Shown one piece after another: positions 61,866 to 64,000 of a stretch of 64,000 nt of DNA. This stretch comes from Nissolia schottii (taxonomy: Eukaryota > Streptophyta > Magnoliopsida > Fabales > Fabaceae): assembly GCA_003254905.1 (NCBI GenBank), contig QANU01029220.1, positions 62,001 to 126,000 of the forward strand. The letters run 5' to 3'. The translations under genes were made by a program, and so were the position numbers. How positions within the stretch are numbered: the stretch's first letter is position 1; each line of letters starts with the position of its first letter. The notes under the pieces were generated by a model, which did not search any database, had not been told where the DNA came from, and saw nothing but the letters and a program-made list of their open reading frames with translations.

Positions 61866-62853
61866 TTATATATAAGCATTCACTTTTATGATAAAGCTTA
61901 TTTTTATTTGTTGAGTTTTGGATTATCCTATTTATTTCTTAAATTATGTATTATTACATATGTTTCAAATTTTTTTTATGTGACAAAAAGAAAGCGAAAA
62001 TAACTACAATTTTATGGAGAACCCTCATCTAATCATTTTAGATGAGATGGTCGAGATCAAACGGAACCTCTTCCAATACAACTAGCATTTCATTGCCCAC
62101 GGCATCATCCTTAATCAAAAAAATAAGCACAAAAGTTTGGTTTGCGAAGCACACGCTGCAACGAAGGACACCTCCCAGCATGGTTGCCATGGTAATGCAA
62201 ATCAACAAAATAATACACTCACTCTTAACCAAACCAAGTGAAGAGCTTCCATAATGTCAATTTCACAAATCAAACGCTAATTAAACTCCCACGGCCAAAC
62301 AATGCGAAGACCACACGCCAACGCCATAAAGTTAAGATCCTTTCATTCCTAAACATTTTTTAAAGATTAAAATAAAATTTATTTCTGAATTGTTGATTTT
62401 GGACTTCGAGGTATTTTCATACATTCGATGTATTTATGAAATTAATCCCTATAATAGTTATTTTCTTAAAGATTTAAACTCGTATTTTCACTTTTTTTTT
62501 GCTTTCTCTTTGTTTGAAGTAAAAAAAAAAAAAGAAAGAGTTTCATATTCTCATTCTAAAAGGTCAAAATTGATTAATTACCACTTCTAATTTAATTATA
62601 CTATTAATAAATAATCCACTACAGAATTAAAAAAAAAAAAAAGAAGAAGTTATTACACATAAATTTTAGAAATGAAAAAATATTTTAAAATTCTAAAAAA
62701 TAAAAGAAAAATGAACAGTTAAAGTAAAACGAAAGGAATATACTAATAAGTTAGGTTTTTCAAAGTATTTTTCTATTAAAAGTAGATTCGGCACTGCTTG
62801 AAACCATTAGCATCCCTAAATTAACATACATCAACTAACTTACAACCAAGTAA

Positions 62854-62909
<56 letters not shown>

Positions 62910-63235
62910 TTGTCTTTTACCAATTTATGAAATATCTTTCAAGAGACAAACGTAAACTTCAGTTGAAGCGAATCTTAAACTTTTTCTTTAAACCAATATT
63001 GAAGGGATTTTAATTCTAATATACACGAAAAAAATATACAAAAGTAACAATTTTAATAAGATATATAGTTTAAATGAAATCTTATAATCAAATGAAGAGT
63101 GCATGAGTATACATATCGTCAATTATCGATCTATTCTAAGAAAATAAAATATTGCATGATATTAAAAGGTATCCATATATCGGAGCCAGAAAAATAAAAA
63201 AATAAAAATAAAAAATACATGATATATATGGGGTA
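61866..63235. other. AT-rich DNA downstream of the iron transporter gene
   Basis: No supported gene. The minus-strand frame 62232-62038 (TMLGGVLRCSVCFANQTFVL) reads like a decayed protein but I cannot name it. An (AG)n run lies at 62856-62907. Confidence 0.5.
62856..62907. repeat. (AG)n microsatellite
   Basis: An uninterrupted AG run of about 52 bases. Confidence 0.95.
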
Positions 63236-63841
63236 TCACATTGCAACATGACCAGCCAGCTTGGTTAAGCCAAAAGTAACGGCCATAGCCAGCCAGCCTC
63301 CAATCAAAACCCTCGAAGAAGACTTCACAAAAGGAGCTTTCCCCAAAACAGCACCCAACCCACCAAACAGCATCAGGGCAAGGCTGACCACTCCCAGCAC
63401 CACACCCAGCCTCACCTTATAATCCTTTATGAAGGCAGCCCCCAGCAGCGGCACCAGGGCCCCCACGGCGAACGCCAAGGCCGAGGCCACCGCCGCGTAA
63501 AAGGGGCTGGGGAGCTTGTTCTTGTTCTCCAAGTTGCCGTCTCTCTCCATCTGAGAGAGTTCGATGTCATACTGGGAATAGACTGAGACGAACTCCCCGA
63601 TGGCCATGCTGCAGGCCCCCGCGAACATGCCGGCAACACCGGTCAGGATCATGGTCTTGGCGTCCTGCCTAACTGCCCCAACGCCCATCATGAGGGAAGC
63701 CGTGGAGAGCAAGCCGTCGTTGGCACCCAAGACGGCGGCTCTGAGCCACTGAGCCCTCTTGGTGTAGTCAAAGACATCTTTGCCCTCCACCACATCATCT
63801 ATATCGACGTTAAATACCTTTGGTTGGATTGTGTCTGCCAT
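63236..63841 (-). CDS. Vacuolar iron transporter homologue (VIT/CCC1, nodulin-21-like)
   Basis: A single-exon gene of 201 residues. VTL/nodulin-21-like proteins move ferrous iron into the vacuole or, in legume nodules, across the symbiosome membrane. The signature RAQWLRAAVLGANDGLLSTA then SLMMGVGAV (residues 29-55, with Asp42) forms the first membrane segment. Four further membrane segments follow, including MILTGVAGMFAGACSMAIGE (65-84), AVASALAFAVGALVPLLGAA and VLGVVSLALMLFGGLGAVLG, ending GGWLAMAVTFGLTKLAGHVA. The cytosolic metal-binding insertion of full VIT1 proteins is absent; only a short ERDGNLENKNK loop is there, as expected of the VTL group. Coding GC content is far above the flanks. 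ATG at 63841 starts the conserved N-terminus. Nodule specificity cannot be told. Confidence 0.95.
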   Translation of the reverse strand: MADTIQPKVFNVDIDDVVEGKDVFDYTKRAQWLRAAVLGANDGLLSTASLMMGVGAVRQDAKTMILTGVAGMFAGACSMAIGEFVSVYSQYDIELSQMERDGNLENKNKLPSPFYAAVASALAFAVGALVPLLGAAFIKDYKVRLGVVLGVVSLALMLFGGLGAVLGKAPFVKSSSRVLIGGWLAMAVTFGLTKLAGHVAM

Positions 63842-63917
63842 GTATGGAGAGAGAGAGAGAGATCAGAAGGGATAAATTGCATTGAAGTGTGGAGGACACA
63901 CGCCTCGGGATAAGGGG

Positions 63918-63926
63918 TATTTATAG
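63918..63926 (-). promoter_or_regulatory. TATA box of the iron transporter gene
   Basis: On the minus strand CTATAAATA lies about 77 bases upstream of the ATG at 63841, leaving a leader of about 45 bases that contains a short GA repeat (63845-63862). Confidence 0.75.
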
Positions 63927-64000
63927 ATGGAGATGGAGATGGAGACGTAGACGTAGAATATTGTTTGGAGTGCGTGCCATCTGCAACAGGTGGGACTTGA

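Noticed and set aside
62038..62254. Pair of opposite frames, one with hydrophobic stretch TMLGGVLRCSVCF
   Set aside because: May be a decayed protein but no family could be named and no splice-linked continuation exists.

Overview
This is a plant nuclear window, AT-rich, with intron-bearing genes set among transposon remnants. Gene content (class III peroxidase, XND1-type NAC factor, ANTH clathrin adaptor, serine decarboxylase, nodulin-21-like vacuolar iron transporter homologue) and repeat style point to a dicot, most likely a legume such as soybean. That species call is inference from recognised families, not a database result.

Layout. 110-933 (+): 3' part of an XND1-like NAC gene whose first exon lies outside the window. 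934-7325: AT-rich intergenic DNA. 7326-7757: a MITE. 7758-9441: a broken LINE that ends about 270 bp before the start codon of the next gene. 9708-18116 (+): a complete 21-exon phosphatidylserine decarboxylase (C2, two EF-hands, PSD domain), with an antisense LINE scrap in one intron. 19523-20280 (+): ribosomal protein eL42. 21235-23428 (-): ANTH-domain clathrin assembly protein, convergent with eL42. 25681-29480 (+): a decayed TFIIF-alpha (RAP74) copy. 29979-33403 (-): a class III peroxidase, with a duplicate of its 3' end just beyond it. 35178-36313: a foldback element. 37141-39100: scraps of LINE, copia LTR and a PPR gene. 39535-41052 (-): a cysteine-rich reading frame with no usable ATG. 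41961-43037: an 88-bp tandem duplication and a two-exon PGRL1-like gene scrap. 45-49.6 kb: AT-rich DNA with a SINE-like element and MITEs. 51059-53765 (+): serine decarboxylase, with a leader intron and a GC-AG intron. 56.2-58.3 kb: telomere-like motif, possible organellar DNA, and a copia 3' end. 60.9-61.9 kb: LTR remnant and nested MITEs. 63236-63841 (-): vacuolar iron transporter homologue.

The genes do not form an obvious functional cluster. The one pathway link is that the phosphatidylserine decarboxylase and the serine decarboxylase supply two separate routes to phosphatidylethanolamine (decarboxylation of the lipid, and decarboxylation of free serine to ethanolamine). I found no convincing undescribed system. 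The most useful leads are the start-less cysteine-rich gene, the gene scraps carried near transposon remnants, the MITE families, and the foldback element. All splice junctions were placed by eye from GT/GC-AG sites, frame continuity and family conservation. Two N bases (37920 and 57194) mark low-quality assembly points.
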